Source of the DNA: Arachnia propionica
GTDB lineage: Bacteria > Actinomycetota > Actinomycetes > Propionibacteriales > Propionibacteriaceae
Length of the DNA: 64,000 nucleotides
Direction: 5' to 3'
Assembly: GCF_003859805.1 (NCBI RefSeq)
Contig: NZ_RQZG01000005.1
Span: 62,001 to 126,000 of the forward strand
The position numbers were made by a program, and so were the translations under genes. A model generated the notes under the pieces. The model was not told where the DNA came from. It was given only the letters and a program-made list of their open reading frames with translations, and ran no database searches. Positions within the stretch are counted from its first letter, which is position 1. Each line of letters starts with the position of its first letter. Positions 47,513 through 57,300 of the stretch are shown here, in pieces.

Positions 47513-48583
47513 ATGGCGATGCCCACTGCCACCGAGACTGAACTCACCGAACTGGTCGCCAGGATCGAACCGGTCGATCCTGCATGGCAGCAGGCAGGCC
47601 GTGATCGGCAGAACGACCTGACGAAGCCGCCGGGTTCCCTCGGGGAGCTGGAGGAGATCGGCATCAGGCTGTGCGGCATCGCAGCCCAGTGCCCGCCGCC
47701 GGTGCCCCACCGGCCCCACGTGGTGGTCTTCGCGGGAGATCACGGTGTCTTCGCCCAGCAGGTCACACCGTGGCCCCAGGAGGTCAGTGTCCAGATGGCG
47801 GCCGGGGTCGTCATCGGGTTCGCCGGGGTGAGCGTCATCGCGCGTGCCCATGATGCGAGGGTGGAGGTCTACGACGTCGGTCTGAAACAGCCGGCCGAGG
47901 GCACCGTGGATCGCCGGATCAGTGCCGGAACGTCGGACTTCACCGTCGGTCCTGCCATGTCCAGGCAGCAGGCCGTGACCGCCATCGCGGTCGGGGTCGA
48001 GGCAGCCAACCTGGCCATCGACGCAGGGGCAGACATCCTGGTCCCGGGGGAGGTCGGGCTGGCGAACACCACCCCCGCCGCCGCGCTCACCGCGGCCTTG
48101 ACCGGTACCGCGGTCGGACAGGTCACCGGCCGGGGAGCCGGAGCCGATGACGCGATGCTGACCCACAAGATCGAGGTGATCGAGCAGGGCCTCCGGACCA
48201 ACGGGATCGGCGCCGAGACCGATCCCCTTGACGTGCTCGCCGCGGTGGGGGGCTACGAGCACGCCGCGATGGTCGGGTTCATCCTGGCAGCGGCGTCGCG
48301 CCGGATCCCCGTGGTGCTCGACGGTGTGGTCTCCTGCTCCGCCGCACTCGTGGCCAAGGCGCTGGCCCCCTCGGTGGTCGACTACCTGTTCGCCGGGCAT
48401 GCCGGTGTGGAGCCCGCCATCGCGGTCGCCCACGAGGCCCTCGGGCTGCGTGGCCTGGTTGACCTCGGGCTCCGGCTGGGGGAGGGCTCCGGCGGGGCCC
48501 TGGCACTGCCGTTGGTCCGTGCAGCGGCACTCGTGATGAACGAGATGGGTACCTTCAGCGGGCAGGGAGTGTCCAAGGCGTGA
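47513..48583 (+). CDS. cobT: Nicotinate-nucleotide:dimethylbenzimidazole phosphoribosyltransferase
   Basis: A 356-residue CobT that makes alpha-ribazole phosphate for the lower ligand of cobalamin. Family parts seen are DLTKPPGSLGELEEIG, VVFAGDHGVFAQ, LVPGEVGLANTTPAAAL and the C-terminal LRLGEGSGGALALPL. It is the first gene of a six-gene cob operon. A TAGCCT box (47457-47462) and a small CCGGTG/CACCGG hairpin lie in the 89-base gap; that gap is too short for a cobalamin riboswitch and contains no B12 box. Confidence 0.96.
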   Translation: MAMPTATETELTELVARIEPVDPAWQQAGRDRQNDLTKPPGSLGELEEIGIRLCGIAAQCPPPVPHRPHVVVFAGDHGVFAQQVTPWPQEVSVQMAAGVVIGFAGVSVIARAHDARVEVYDVGLKQPAEGTVDRRISAGTSDFTVGPAMSRQQAVTAIAVGVEAANLAIDAGADILVPGEVGLANTTPAAALTAALTGTAVGQVTGRGAGADDAMLTHKIEVIEQGLRTNGIGAETDPLDVLAAVGGYEHAAMVGFILAAASRRIPVVLDGVVSCSAALVAKALAPSVVDYLFAGHAGVEPAIAVAHEALGLRGLVDLGLRLGEGSGGALALPLVRAAALVMNEMGTFSGQGVSKA

Positions 48584-49116
48584 TCGGGACGGCGCTGGTG
48601 CTGGGCGGTACCCGCTCCGGCAAGTCCACGTTCGCGGAGTCCCTGCTGGCAACGGCGGGACGGGTCACCTACGTCGCGACCTCCGAGCAACGCCCGGACG
48701 ACCCCGAATGGGAGGAGCGGCTGGCCCTGCACCGGGCCCGGCGGCCCGCACACTGGACCACCGTGGAGACGATCGACCTCGCAGCGGAGCTGCGCCGCGA
48801 GGATCCCACCCCGATGCTGGTCGACTGCCTGGGGGTGTGGCTCACCCGCCTGCTGGACGACGGTTGCTGGGACCGCGACGCCACTGCCCTGGCCCGGTGC
48901 GAGGCACGCATCACGGAATTCCTCGAGGCGTTGGCAGGAACCAGCCGTCCCGTGGTGTTCGTGAGCAACGAGGTGGGTCTCTCGGTGGTTCCCGCGACCA
49001 GTGCGGGACGACTCTTCGCCGACCAGTTGGGTCGTCTGAACATGAGGGTCGCCGCCGCCGTGGATCAGGTGTGGTTGTGCGTGGCGGGCATCCCGATGCC
49101 CATCAAGGGCGCCTGA
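48580..49116 (+). CDS. cobU: Adenosylcobinamide kinase/guanylyltransferase
   Basis: A 178-residue bifunctional enzyme that phosphorylates adenosylcobinamide and then adds GMP. P-loop GGTRSGKST (residues 9-17), VDCLGVWLTRLL near 80 and VFVSNEVGLSVVP near 127 are standard. The GTG start overlaps the cobT stop and its stop overlaps the cobS start. Confidence 0.96.
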   Translation: MIGTALVLGGTRSGKSTFAESLLATAGRVTYVATSEQRPDDPEWEERLALHRARRPAHWTTVETIDLAAELRREDPTPMLVDCLGVWLTRLLDDGCWDRDATALARCEARITEFLEALAGTSRPVVFVSNEVGLSVVPATSAGRLFADQLGRLNMRVAAAVDQVWLCVAGIPMPIKGA

Positions 49117-49898
49117 TGAGACCACTTCGTGCCCTCCTCAGTGCGATCGGCATGTACACGCTCATCCCGATCCCACGACGTGAGTGGAGGCAGCAGGACT
49201 TCGCCGATTCGTTGACCGCGTTCCCGTGGCTGGGGCTGCTGCTCGGTGGGGTGCTGGGTGGGATCGGCTGGGGTGTGGCACACCTCAGCGGCTCCAGCAC
49301 ACTCGCCGCGGTGACGCTCCTCGCGCTCTCCGCCCTGCTCACCGGCGCCATGCACCTGGACGGGGTGGCCGATGTCGCCGACGCGCTCGGCTCCCGGAAA
49401 CCAGCGGAACAGGCACGCGCCGTCATGAAACGCTCCGACATCGGTCCGATGGGGGTGACCACCCTCGTGCTCGTGCTGCTGCTGGAGGTGACCGCCCTCA
49501 CGGCGTTGCCGAGCCATCAGTGGCCCGTGATGCTGGCGGTCGGCTTCGCGGCGGGACGCACGACGCCGATGGCCGCGACCCTGCCCGGATCGGGGGACGA
49601 GCCCGATGCCGGAACGCTCTCGGCCCTCACAGCGGGCACCGGGAGCCGTGCACGGCTGTGGCTCACCCGAGGGCTCGTGCTGGCCTTCACCCTCGTGGGG
49701 ACCGGCCTGCTCTTCGGATGGGGCCTCGCCGGGGTGCTGACCGCCGCGGTCATCGTCGCCTGGCTGGGAGCCGCCTGCTGGCAGCGACACCTGCTGCGTC
49801 GCCTGGGAAGGCTCAACGGCGACTGCTACGGCTGCCTCATCGAGTTCACCCAGGCGGGCGTGTGGTTCCTCGCCGCCGTGTCGATCGGAGTCACGTGA
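49116..49898 (+). CDS. cobS: Adenosylcobinamide-GDP ribazoletransferase (cobalamin synthase)
   Basis: A 260-residue integral membrane enzyme joining adenosylcobinamide-GDP with alpha-ribazole, the last assembly step. It has about six helices and the family motif GAMHLDGVADVADALGS (with Asp residues for metal), plus KRSDIGPMGV. It overlaps both neighbours by one to four bases. Confidence 0.95.
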   Translation: MRPLRALLSAIGMYTLIPIPRREWRQQDFADSLTAFPWLGLLLGGVLGGIGWGVAHLSGSSTLAAVTLLALSALLTGAMHLDGVADVADALGSRKPAEQARAVMKRSDIGPMGVTTLVLVLLLEVTALTALPSHQWPVMLAVGFAAGRTTPMAATLPGSGDEPDAGTLSALTAGTGSRARLWLTRGLVLAFTLVGTGLLFGWGLAGVLTAAVIVAWLGAACWQRHLLRRLGRLNGDCYGCLIEFTQAGVWFLAAVSIGVT

Positions 49899-50851
49899 GT
49901 CCCATCCATCGTGCCCTCGGGCTGGTGCTCGGCACCGCTGCTGACCAGGCGTTCGGTGACCCTGAGCGGCACCACCCGGTCGCCTGGTTCGGGTCCTGGG
50001 CCACCCACGTGGAGCAGTACACCTGGCGCGACGACCACAGGGCAGGTGGCTGGTTCACCCTCGCCGCGGTCATCCCGGTGGTCGGTACGGCACTGCTGGT
50101 GGAACGGGTCGCGGCCCGTCGCGGCTGGGCAGAGGTGGCGACGACGGCGCTCGCCACCTGGACGGCACTCGGGACCCGCAGGCTCGCCGTCGAGGGACAG
50201 GTCATGGCCCAGCGACTTAGGAGCCGTGACCTGGAGGCGGCCCGGGAGCAGCTGCCGAACCTGTGTGGCCGCGACCCGTCCCGGCTGGACGCGGACGGCC
50301 TGGGGCGCGCCACCGTCGAGTCGATGGCGGAGAACACCAATGATGCCGGGGTCAGCACCCTGTTCTGGGGTGCGGTGGCCGGGGTTCCCGGGATCATCGG
50401 GCACCGTTGCCTCAACACCCTCGACGCGATGGTGGGGCATCGCAACGAACGCTACGAGCGGTTCGGTGCCGTGGCGGCGCGACTGGACGATGCCGCGGCC
50501 TGGCTCCCGGCACGCATCACCGGGGTCCTCGCCTGTGGACTCGCACCGTTGGTGGGTGGGGACACCGGCCGCGCCTGGCGGATGATGCGCAGGGACCATG
50601 CGAGACATCCCAGTCCCAACGGCGGTTGGTGCGAATCGGCCTGGGCAGGGGCACTCGGGGTTCAACTGGGAGGTGAGAACCGCTACGGCGAGCGGGTCGA
50701 GACCCGTCCGACGCTCGGGGAGGGACCACGGCCCAGGGCCCGTGAGGTGCACCGGGCCGCCCGGTTGGTGACGGTGGTCACGTGGGCGGCGGCCGGGATC
50801 GCCGCGACGGTGCTGGGAGGTCTGGCACTGTGGGGAAGGAGACGACGATGA
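49895..50851 (+). CDS. cobD: Adenosylcobinamide-phosphate synthase CbiB/CobD
   Basis: A 318-residue membrane enzyme that attaches the aminopropanol arm to adenosylcobyric acid. Motifs are DPERHHPVAWFG near the start, RDPSRLDADGLGRATVESMAEN(T)NDAG, LDAMVGHRNERYERFG and ARDHxRHPSPNGG-like RRDHARHPSPNGGWCES. The GTG start overlaps the cobS stop. The CobD name here means the CbiB enzyme, not the threonine-phosphate decarboxylase. Confidence 0.95.
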   Translation: MSPIHRALGLVLGTAADQAFGDPERHHPVAWFGSWATHVEQYTWRDDHRAGGWFTLAAVIPVVGTALLVERVAARRGWAEVATTALATWTALGTRRLAVEGQVMAQRLRSRDLEAAREQLPNLCGRDPSRLDADGLGRATVESMAENTNDAGVSTLFWGAVAGVPGIIGHRCLNTLDAMVGHRNERYERFGAVAARLDDAAAWLPARITGVLACGLAPLVGGDTGRAWRMMRRDHARHPSPNGGWCESAWAGALGVQLGGENRYGERVETRPTLGEGPRPRAREVHRAARLVTVVTWAAAGIAATVLGGLALWGRRRR

Positions 50852-52281
50852 CCGGACTGTTGATCGCCGGGACCGCATCGGATGCGGGCAAGTCACTGGT
50901 GGTGACGGGGCTGGCACGCGCCGTCACACGTCGTGGGCTGCGGGTGGCGCCGTTCAAGTCCCAGAACATGTCGAACAACTCCATGGTCTGTGCCGACGGC
51001 TCGGAGATCGGACGCGCCCAGTACCTGCAGGCCCTGGCTGCCGGGGTCGAGCCGGAGAGCCGACACAACCCGGTGCTGCTCAAACCGGGCAGCGACCGTC
51101 GCAGTTTCGTCGTGCTGCGTGGGCGCCCGGCCGGTCAACTGGACGCGGGGGAGTACGCGACGGGACGCAGGCATCTGGCCGAGGCAGCCTTCGCGGCTTT
51201 CGAGGAGTTGGCGGACGAGCACGACCTGGTGCTGTGTGAAGGGGCCGGCTCCCCGGCGGAGATCAACCTGCGGGAGGGCGACTACGTCAACTTCGGACTG
51301 GCGGAACGGTTCGACCTGCCCGTCGTGCTCACCGCGGACATCGACCGCGGTGGGGCACTGGCCGCGATCTTCGGGACCCACGGGATCGTCGCGGGGACGG
51401 ACCGGGCACGTCTGGTGGGGTACCTCATCAACAAGTTCCGGGGTGATGCAGGGGTGCTGGAACCCGGTCTGGTGGAGCTCAGCCGCCGCACCGGGCTGCG
51501 CAGCCTCGGGGTGCTGCCGTGGCTGAGTGAGGTGTGGTTGGACGGGGAGGACGCCCTGACCATCGGGTCACGGCCCCTGCACCCGGGGTCCGGGGTGCTG
51601 CGGGTGGCGGTGGTGCACCTGCCCCGCACCTCGAACGCCACCGATGTCGACGCCCTGGCCGCCGAACCCGGGGTGCAGGTGGTGGTCACGACCTCTCCCG
51701 GTGAGGTCCGTGACGCGGACCTCGTGGTGCTGCCGGGATCACGGGCCACGGTGTCGGACCTCGCCTGGCTGAGGGCTCGGGGACTGGCCGAGGAGGTCGT
51801 GGCCCGGGCCGAGGCGGGCCGCCCCGTGCTCGGCATCTGCGGTGGTTACCAGATGCTGACCAGCAGGATCCATGACGACCTGGAATCGGGTGAGGGCGAG
51901 GCCGCAGGTCTCGGCCTGATCCCGGGCGAGGTGTGTTTCGAGGCCGAGAAGGTGCTCGGGCGTCCCCATGGGACGTGGCACGACGAGGAGGTGACCGGCT
52001 ACACGATCCACCACGGCCGGGTCCACGCCACGGCGGGGGAGGAGTTCTGCCAGGGGCGTCGCGTCGGTGCCACGTTCGGCACCATGTGGCACGGCGCCTT
52101 CGAGTCCGACGGGTTCCGTCGCGCCTTCCTGGGGGAGGTGGCGGCACTCACCGGCAGCACCTGGCGGCCGGTTCCGGGGGCCCCTGGATTCGCCGCCCGA
52201 CGCGAGGCGATGATTGAACGTCTGGCGGATGCGTGCGAGACGCATCTGGACATCGATGCGCTGCTGGAGGTGGCGAGGTGA
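50848..52281 (+). CDS. cobQ: Cobyric acid synthase
   Basis: A 477-residue glutamine amidotransferase that amidates four side chains of the adenosylated corrin ring. The N-terminal ATP part has TASDAGKSLVVTGLARA and FKSQNMSNN; DIDRGG lies near 170. The C-terminal class I-like amidotransferase region has the catalytic Cys in GICGGYQML and His in GTMWHGAFESDGFRR. The ATG, after GGAAGGAG, overlaps the cobD stop. Confidence 0.96.
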   Translation: MTGLLIAGTASDAGKSLVVTGLARAVTRRGLRVAPFKSQNMSNNSMVCADGSEIGRAQYLQALAAGVEPESRHNPVLLKPGSDRRSFVVLRGRPAGQLDAGEYATGRRHLAEAAFAAFEELADEHDLVLCEGAGSPAEINLREGDYVNFGLAERFDLPVVLTADIDRGGALAAIFGTHGIVAGTDRARLVGYLINKFRGDAGVLEPGLVELSRRTGLRSLGVLPWLSEVWLDGEDALTIGSRPLHPGSGVLRVAVVHLPRTSNATDVDALAAEPGVQVVVTTSPGEVRDADLVVLPGSRATVSDLAWLRARGLAEEVVARAEAGRPVLGICGGYQMLTSRIHDDLESGEGEAAGLGLIPGEVCFEAEKVLGRPHGTWHDEEVTGYTIHHGRVHATAGEEFCQGRRVGATFGTMWHGAFESDGFRRAFLGEVAALTGSTWRPVPGAPGFAARREAMIERLADACETHLDIDALLEVAR

Positions 52282-53036
52282 AGGTCAACATCATCGGGAT
52301 CGGTGCGGGGAATCCAGCGCACCTGAGCCTGGAGGCGATCGAGGCGATGCGGGAGGTGGATGTCTTCCTCGTCGCGGACAAGGGGGAGGTGAAGTCCGAT
52401 CTCGTGGCGTCGCGTCGGGCACTGTGTGAGGCCCACCTGGATCCCGGGAGTCACCGGTTCGTCGCCGTGGCGGACCCGGTGCGGGGTCCTGACGCGGAGC
52501 GGGACAAGGAGCAGTACGAGGCCGGGGTGGCGGACTGGCACGCGGCCCGGGCCAAGGGATACGTCGAGGTGATGCGGGAGCTGCCCGCGGACGCTGTCGT
52601 CGGGTTCCTGGTGTGGGGCGACCCTGCCTTCTACGACTCCACCATCCGCATCGTGGAGCGGATCGGGGAGCTCATCGACGTGGAGCCGCACGTGGTCCCG
52701 GGCATCACGGCCTTCCAGGCGCTGGCGGCGGCCCACGGGATCGTGCTGCACGAGGTGGGTGGACCGGTGCACATCACGACAGGACGCCGGCTGGTCGATC
52801 AGTGGCACCCTGATCTGGGGATGACGGTGGTGATGCTCGACGGCCACCTGAAGGTGCAGCAGCTGGTGCAGCGGGCCGGTCGTGCCCGGATCTGGTGGGG
52901 TGCGAACCTCGGTCTGCCGTCACAGCAGCTGCGTTCCGGTGTGCTGTCCGAGGTGATCGATGACATCATCGCCACCAGGGCCAGGGTGCGTGCCGAACAC
53001 GGCTGGGTGATGGATGTGTACGCATTCAGCATGTGA
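52278..53036 (+). CDS. cobF: Precorrin-6A synthase (deacetylating)
   Basis: A 252-residue SAM-dependent tetrapyrrole methyltransferase. The fold is shown by VNIIGIGAGNPAHLSLEA at the start, the conserved GDPAFYDS motif near 115, and VVPGITAFQALAAAHG near 140. The segment DKGEVKSDLVASRR and the RDKEQYEAGVADWH stretch point to CobF, which methylates C1 with loss of acetate in the aerobic, late-cobalt route. It overlaps the cobQ stop and ends the operon. Related CobI/CobM families are the alternative but fit less well. Confidence 0.86.
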   Translation: MKVNIIGIGAGNPAHLSLEAIEAMREVDVFLVADKGEVKSDLVASRRALCEAHLDPGSHRFVAVADPVRGPDAERDKEQYEAGVADWHAARAKGYVEVMRELPADAVVGFLVWGDPAFYDSTIRIVERIGELIDVEPHVVPGITAFQALAAAHGIVLHEVGGPVHITTGRRLVDQWHPDLGMTVVMLDGHLKVQQLVQRAGRARIWWGANLGLPSQQLRSGVLSEVIDDIIATRARVRAEHGWVMDVYAFSM

Positions 53037-53074
53037 TCGGTGACAATGGTCTCCTCGGGGAGGAAGGGGAGACC

Positions 53075-54379
53075 ATGACCCGGACCGGATCAGCACAGGT
53101 GCTGGAACCACGACGCGCACCCGTGGTGCTGCTCGCCCTGGCCACCGTCGTGGTGATCGCCCTGGTGGTGGGCGGGATCTGGTGGTTCGGTCGTGCGTCC
53201 AGCACCCGACCGGATGGCCATGCCCCCTTGAAGGGGCTGGAGCAGGCACCGAAGGTGGCATGGAGCATCCCCCAGGGGGAGGGTGAGATGTGGGCAGCCA
53301 CGACGGCGGGTGTCCTCATGCTGCCCATCGATCTCGAGGTCTCGCAGAAGGTCCGGCTCCACGACTGGGAGGACGGCAGGGCGAGGTGGGAGGTGGATCT
53401 TGCCGCGGAGTTCGACGGTTTCCAGCGGGTCCGGGTGCAGCCGCACTTCAGGGATGGTCACATCGGGCTCCTGCTCGAGGCCGAGGACAGGGAACCCGGA
53501 CTCGTGGTGCTGCGCACCCGGGACGGTGCCGTGGAGCGGAGCCTGCCGGTACCGCCCGGTGAGTACCACGAACTGGACTCAGGTGCGGTGTACCGGCTGC
53601 TCTCGAGTGAGACCGAGGGCCTGGTGGCCCGGTACACCTCGCTGGAGAACTTCCAGGTGGAGTGGGAGACCACCACCTCGCTGGATTTCGGCGGAGCGGA
53701 GATCCTGTTGCAGGAGCGGGAGTCCAGGGTGGAGCTCTGCGTCGTCCCCGATCCGAATCGTCACGTCCTGGCAGGATGTCATGAGAGCCTCGAGATCGCG
53801 ACGGGGAGGCAGGCCGCCTGGCTCTCGAGGGGGGAGTCCTTCCATCGGTTCGGTGACATCGTCGTCGTCGCGAACCCGGTGACAGGAACGGTGCGTGGAC
53901 TGGTCAACGGTCAGGAGGGCTGGAGCCGGGAAGCTCCATGGGTCATGTTGTGGGCGGTGCAGGACTTCCTGCTGGGGATCAGTGATGAGGGGCTGTTCCG
54001 GCTGGATCCCAGGACGGGGGAGGAGACATGGCGCTCCGACCTGGGTGAGAGCCAACCCTTCATCGAAACTGCCGGGGACACGGTGATCCTGGTGGAGCAC
54101 CTGCAGGGTTTGAGCACGGCCGTGCTGGACACCCGGACGGGCACCTTCCGGTTGCAGGAGCACTCCTCCCCGGCCAGCGGTTTCCACGAGCTGACCGAGA
54201 AGGGATGGGTCATCAGCATCCAGGCCTCGGATGGCGTCGAGGGTGTCGTGCTGGGTGCCCTGGAGCCCGGCAGGGCAGACCCGGTGTGGGAGACGACCTT
54301 CCCGGAGTACTTCTGGGCCAGCAACTCCCACGGACACCTGCTGCTCCAGGGCGGCGACACCCTCGCGGTGGCCCGCTAG
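53075..54379 (+). CDS. Membrane-anchored beta-propeller-like protein
   Basis: A 434-residue protein with one N-terminal membrane helix (~16-37, VVLLALATVVVIALVVGGIWW) and a large external domain made of repeated WD/PQQ-like strands (GRARWEVDL, LVVLRTRDGAVERS, LFRLDPRTGEETWRSDL). This is a PQQ-like propeller without cofactor or catalytic motifs. The role is unknown. It starts 38 bases after cobF with its own GGAAGGGGA site and GACAAT-like box (53042-53047), and converges on cobN with eight bases between stops. Confidence 0.7.
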   Translation: MTRTGSAQVLEPRRAPVVLLALATVVVIALVVGGIWWFGRASSTRPDGHAPLKGLEQAPKVAWSIPQGEGEMWAATTAGVLMLPIDLEVSQKVRLHDWEDGRARWEVDLAAEFDGFQRVRVQPHFRDGHIGLLLEAEDREPGLVVLRTRDGAVERSLPVPPGEYHELDSGAVYRLLSSETEGLVARYTSLENFQVEWETTTSLDFGGAEILLQERESRVELCVVPDPNRHVLAGCHESLEIATGRQAAWLSRGESFHRFGDIVVVANPVTGTVRGLVNGQEGWSREAPWVMLWAVQDFLLGISDEGLFRLDPRTGEETWRSDLGESQPFIETAGDTVILVEHLQGLSTAVLDTRTGTFRLQEHSSPASGFHELTEKGWVISIQASDGVEGVVLGALEPGRADPVWETTFPEYFWASNSHGHLLLQGGDTLAVAR

Positions 54380-54387
54380 ACCCGGCG

Positions 54388-57300
54388 TCACTCCTCCAGG
54401 TCGCCCTCCACCTCCAGGTAGAGCTCGTGGAGCTGGGAGATGAGCTCCGGGTCTGGGTTCTCCCACAGCCCCCGGTCCACCGACTCCTGGAGACGCTCGA
54501 CCATGTTGCGCAACGCCCAGGGATTGGCGTGCCTGAGGAAGGCCTGGTTCTCCTCGTCCAGCAGATAGGTGGTGGCCACCTTCTCGTACATCCAGTCGTG
54601 CACCACCTTCGCCGTGGCGTCGAAACCGAACAGGTAGTCCACGCTCGCCGCCATCTCGAAGGCTCCCTTGTAGCCGTGACGACGCATCGCCGCGAGCCAC
54701 TTCGGGTTCACCACGCGGGCCCGGAACACCCGGGCGGTCTCCTCGGCCAGAGATCGGGTCCGGACGGAATCCGCGATGGTGGTGTCCCCGACGTAGGCCT
54801 TCGGGGCCTGTCCGGTCAGGGCCCGGACGGTGGCGATCATGCCACCGTGGTACTGGAAGTAGTCGTCGGAGTCGATGATGTCGTGCTCACGCGAGTCGAT
54901 GTTCTTCGCCGCCACCTTGATGCGCCGGTAGTTCGCCTCCATGTCCTCCCTGGCAGGGGTACCGTCCAGGTCGCGGCCGTAGGCGAAACCGCCCCACGTC
55001 GCGTACACCTCCGCCAGGTCCTCGTCGGAACGCCAGTTCCCCGACTCGATGGTCTCCAGCAGACCGGCCCCGTAGCTGCCCGGGGCGGAACCGAAGATCC
55101 GGGTGCGGGCGCGGCGCTCATCCCCGTGCTCGGCCAGGTCGGCCGCCACGTGGGCCCGGACGAAGTTGCTCGTCCCGGGGTCCTCCTGGGCGGCTGCCAG
55201 CGCGACGGCGTCGTCCAGCAGGGCCACGACGTGCGGGAAGGCGTCCCGGAAGAAGCCGGAGATCCGGACCGTCACGTCGATGCGGGGACGCCCCAGTTCC
55301 TCCGACGGGATGGGTTCCAGACCGACGACACGACGGGACTGCTCGTCCCACAGCGGGCGGATGCCCAGCAGCGCGAAGACCTCTGCGATGTCATCGCCCG
55401 AGGTGCGCATGGCCGAGGTGCCCCACACCGACAACCCCACCGAGGACGGGTACTCACCGGTCTCGGACAGGTAGCGGGCCACCAGGTTCTCCGCCGCGGC
55501 CTGACCGGTCTGCCAGGCCAGCTTGCTGGGGATCGCCTTCGGATCGACGGAGTAGAAGTTGCGGCCGGTCGGCAGCACGTTCACCAGGCCCCGCAGGGGT
55601 GAACCGGACGGGCCGGCCGGGGTGTAGCCGCCCTCCAGGGCGTGCAGCACGGCCGGGATCTCACCGCTCGTGGCAGCCAGCCGTGGCACCACCTCGGTGC
55701 AGGCGAAGAGCAGCGCGGTACGCACCCCCGCCACGTCGACGCCGTCACGGCCCTCCAGCGGGGCGACGATCTCGTCCACGGCAGAGGCCTCCCAGCCCCG
55801 TTCCGCCAGGGACTGCACCAGGTGCCTCGCCTCGGCCTCCACGGCATCGACGTGCTCCCGGCTGACGTTCACGTCCTGCTGGTCCTCGGGAAGCCCCAGG
55901 GCGACGCGGAGTCCGGGGACCCCGTCGGTGCGCCCGCCGAAGACCTGGTTGGCCCGCAGGATCGCCAGCACCAGGTTCACCAGGCCCTCACCCTCGGGGG
56001 CCCGGGACAGGATGTGCAGACCGTCACGGATCTGGACGTCCTTGATCTCGCACAGCCAACCGTCGACGTGCATGATGAAGTCGTCGAACTCGTCCTCACC
56101 AGGGCGTTCCTCCAACCCCAGGTCCAGGTGCATCTGGGCGGCCTTCATCAGCTGCCAGATCTCACCCTGCAGGGCCGGGGCCTTCGCCGGGTCCATCACG
56201 GAGACGTTGCCGTACTCGTCGAGCAGCTGCTCCAGCCGTGAGATGTCGCCGTAGCTCTCCGCCCTGGCCATCGGTGGGATGAGGTGATCGATGATGGTGC
56301 CGTGCGCCCGCCGCTTCGCCTGGGTGCCCTCACCGGGGTCGTTGATGAGGAACGGGTAGATCAGGGGCAGTGAGCCCAGCGCGGCATCCGGACCTGACGC
56401 GGCGTCCAGCGCCAGGTTCTTGCCCGGCAGCCACTCCAGGTTGCCGTGCTTGCCCAGGTGCACCACCGCGTGCGCACCGAATCCCTCCTCCAACCAGCGG
56501 TAGGTCGCCAGGTAGTGGTGGCTCGGGGCCAGCTCCGGGTCGTGGTAGATGGCGATGGGGTTCTCGCCGAAGCCCCGGGGCGGCTGCACCAGGATCACCA
56601 CGTTGCCCGCGCGAAGGGTGGCGGCGACGATCTCACCGTCAGGATCGGTGGAACGGTCCACGAAGAGCTCTCCTGGGGCCTCACCCCAGGCCGCGGTGAC
56701 GGCCTCGCGCAGTTCCTCGGGGAACTGGGAGAACCAGCCACGGTAGGTCGCGGCGTCGATCCTGACCGGTTGTCCCGCGAGCTGTTCGTTGGTCAGCCAC
56801 TCCTCGTCCTGGCCACCGGCCTCGATCAGGGCGTGGATCAGGGCGTTGCCGGCGGTGGTGTCGGGGTGCTCACCCTCCACCTCCGGCAGCTCCCCGGTGC
56901 CGGGGATCTCGCCCGGGGCACCGAGGTCGTAGCCCGCCTCACGCATCGCACGCAGCAGCTGGATCAGGGAGACCGGGGTGTCGAGGCCGACGGCGTTGCC
57001 GATCCGGGCGTGCTTGGTCGGGTAGGCGGACAACACGATCGCGATGCGGCGTTGCGCCGCCGGGATGAGCCGCAGCCGGGCGTGGTTGACGGCCAGGCGA
57101 GCGACCCGTGCGCAACGCTCCGGGTCCGGGACGTAGTGGGGCAGACCGTCGTCGTCGATCTCCTTGAACGAGAACGCCACCGTGATGATCCGGCCGTCGA
57201 ACTCCGGGACCGCCACCTGAGTGGCGACGTCCAGCGGGCTCATGCCGTCGTCGCTGGCCTCCCAGGAGGCCCGGTCCCAGGTGAGGGTGAGGCCCTGCAG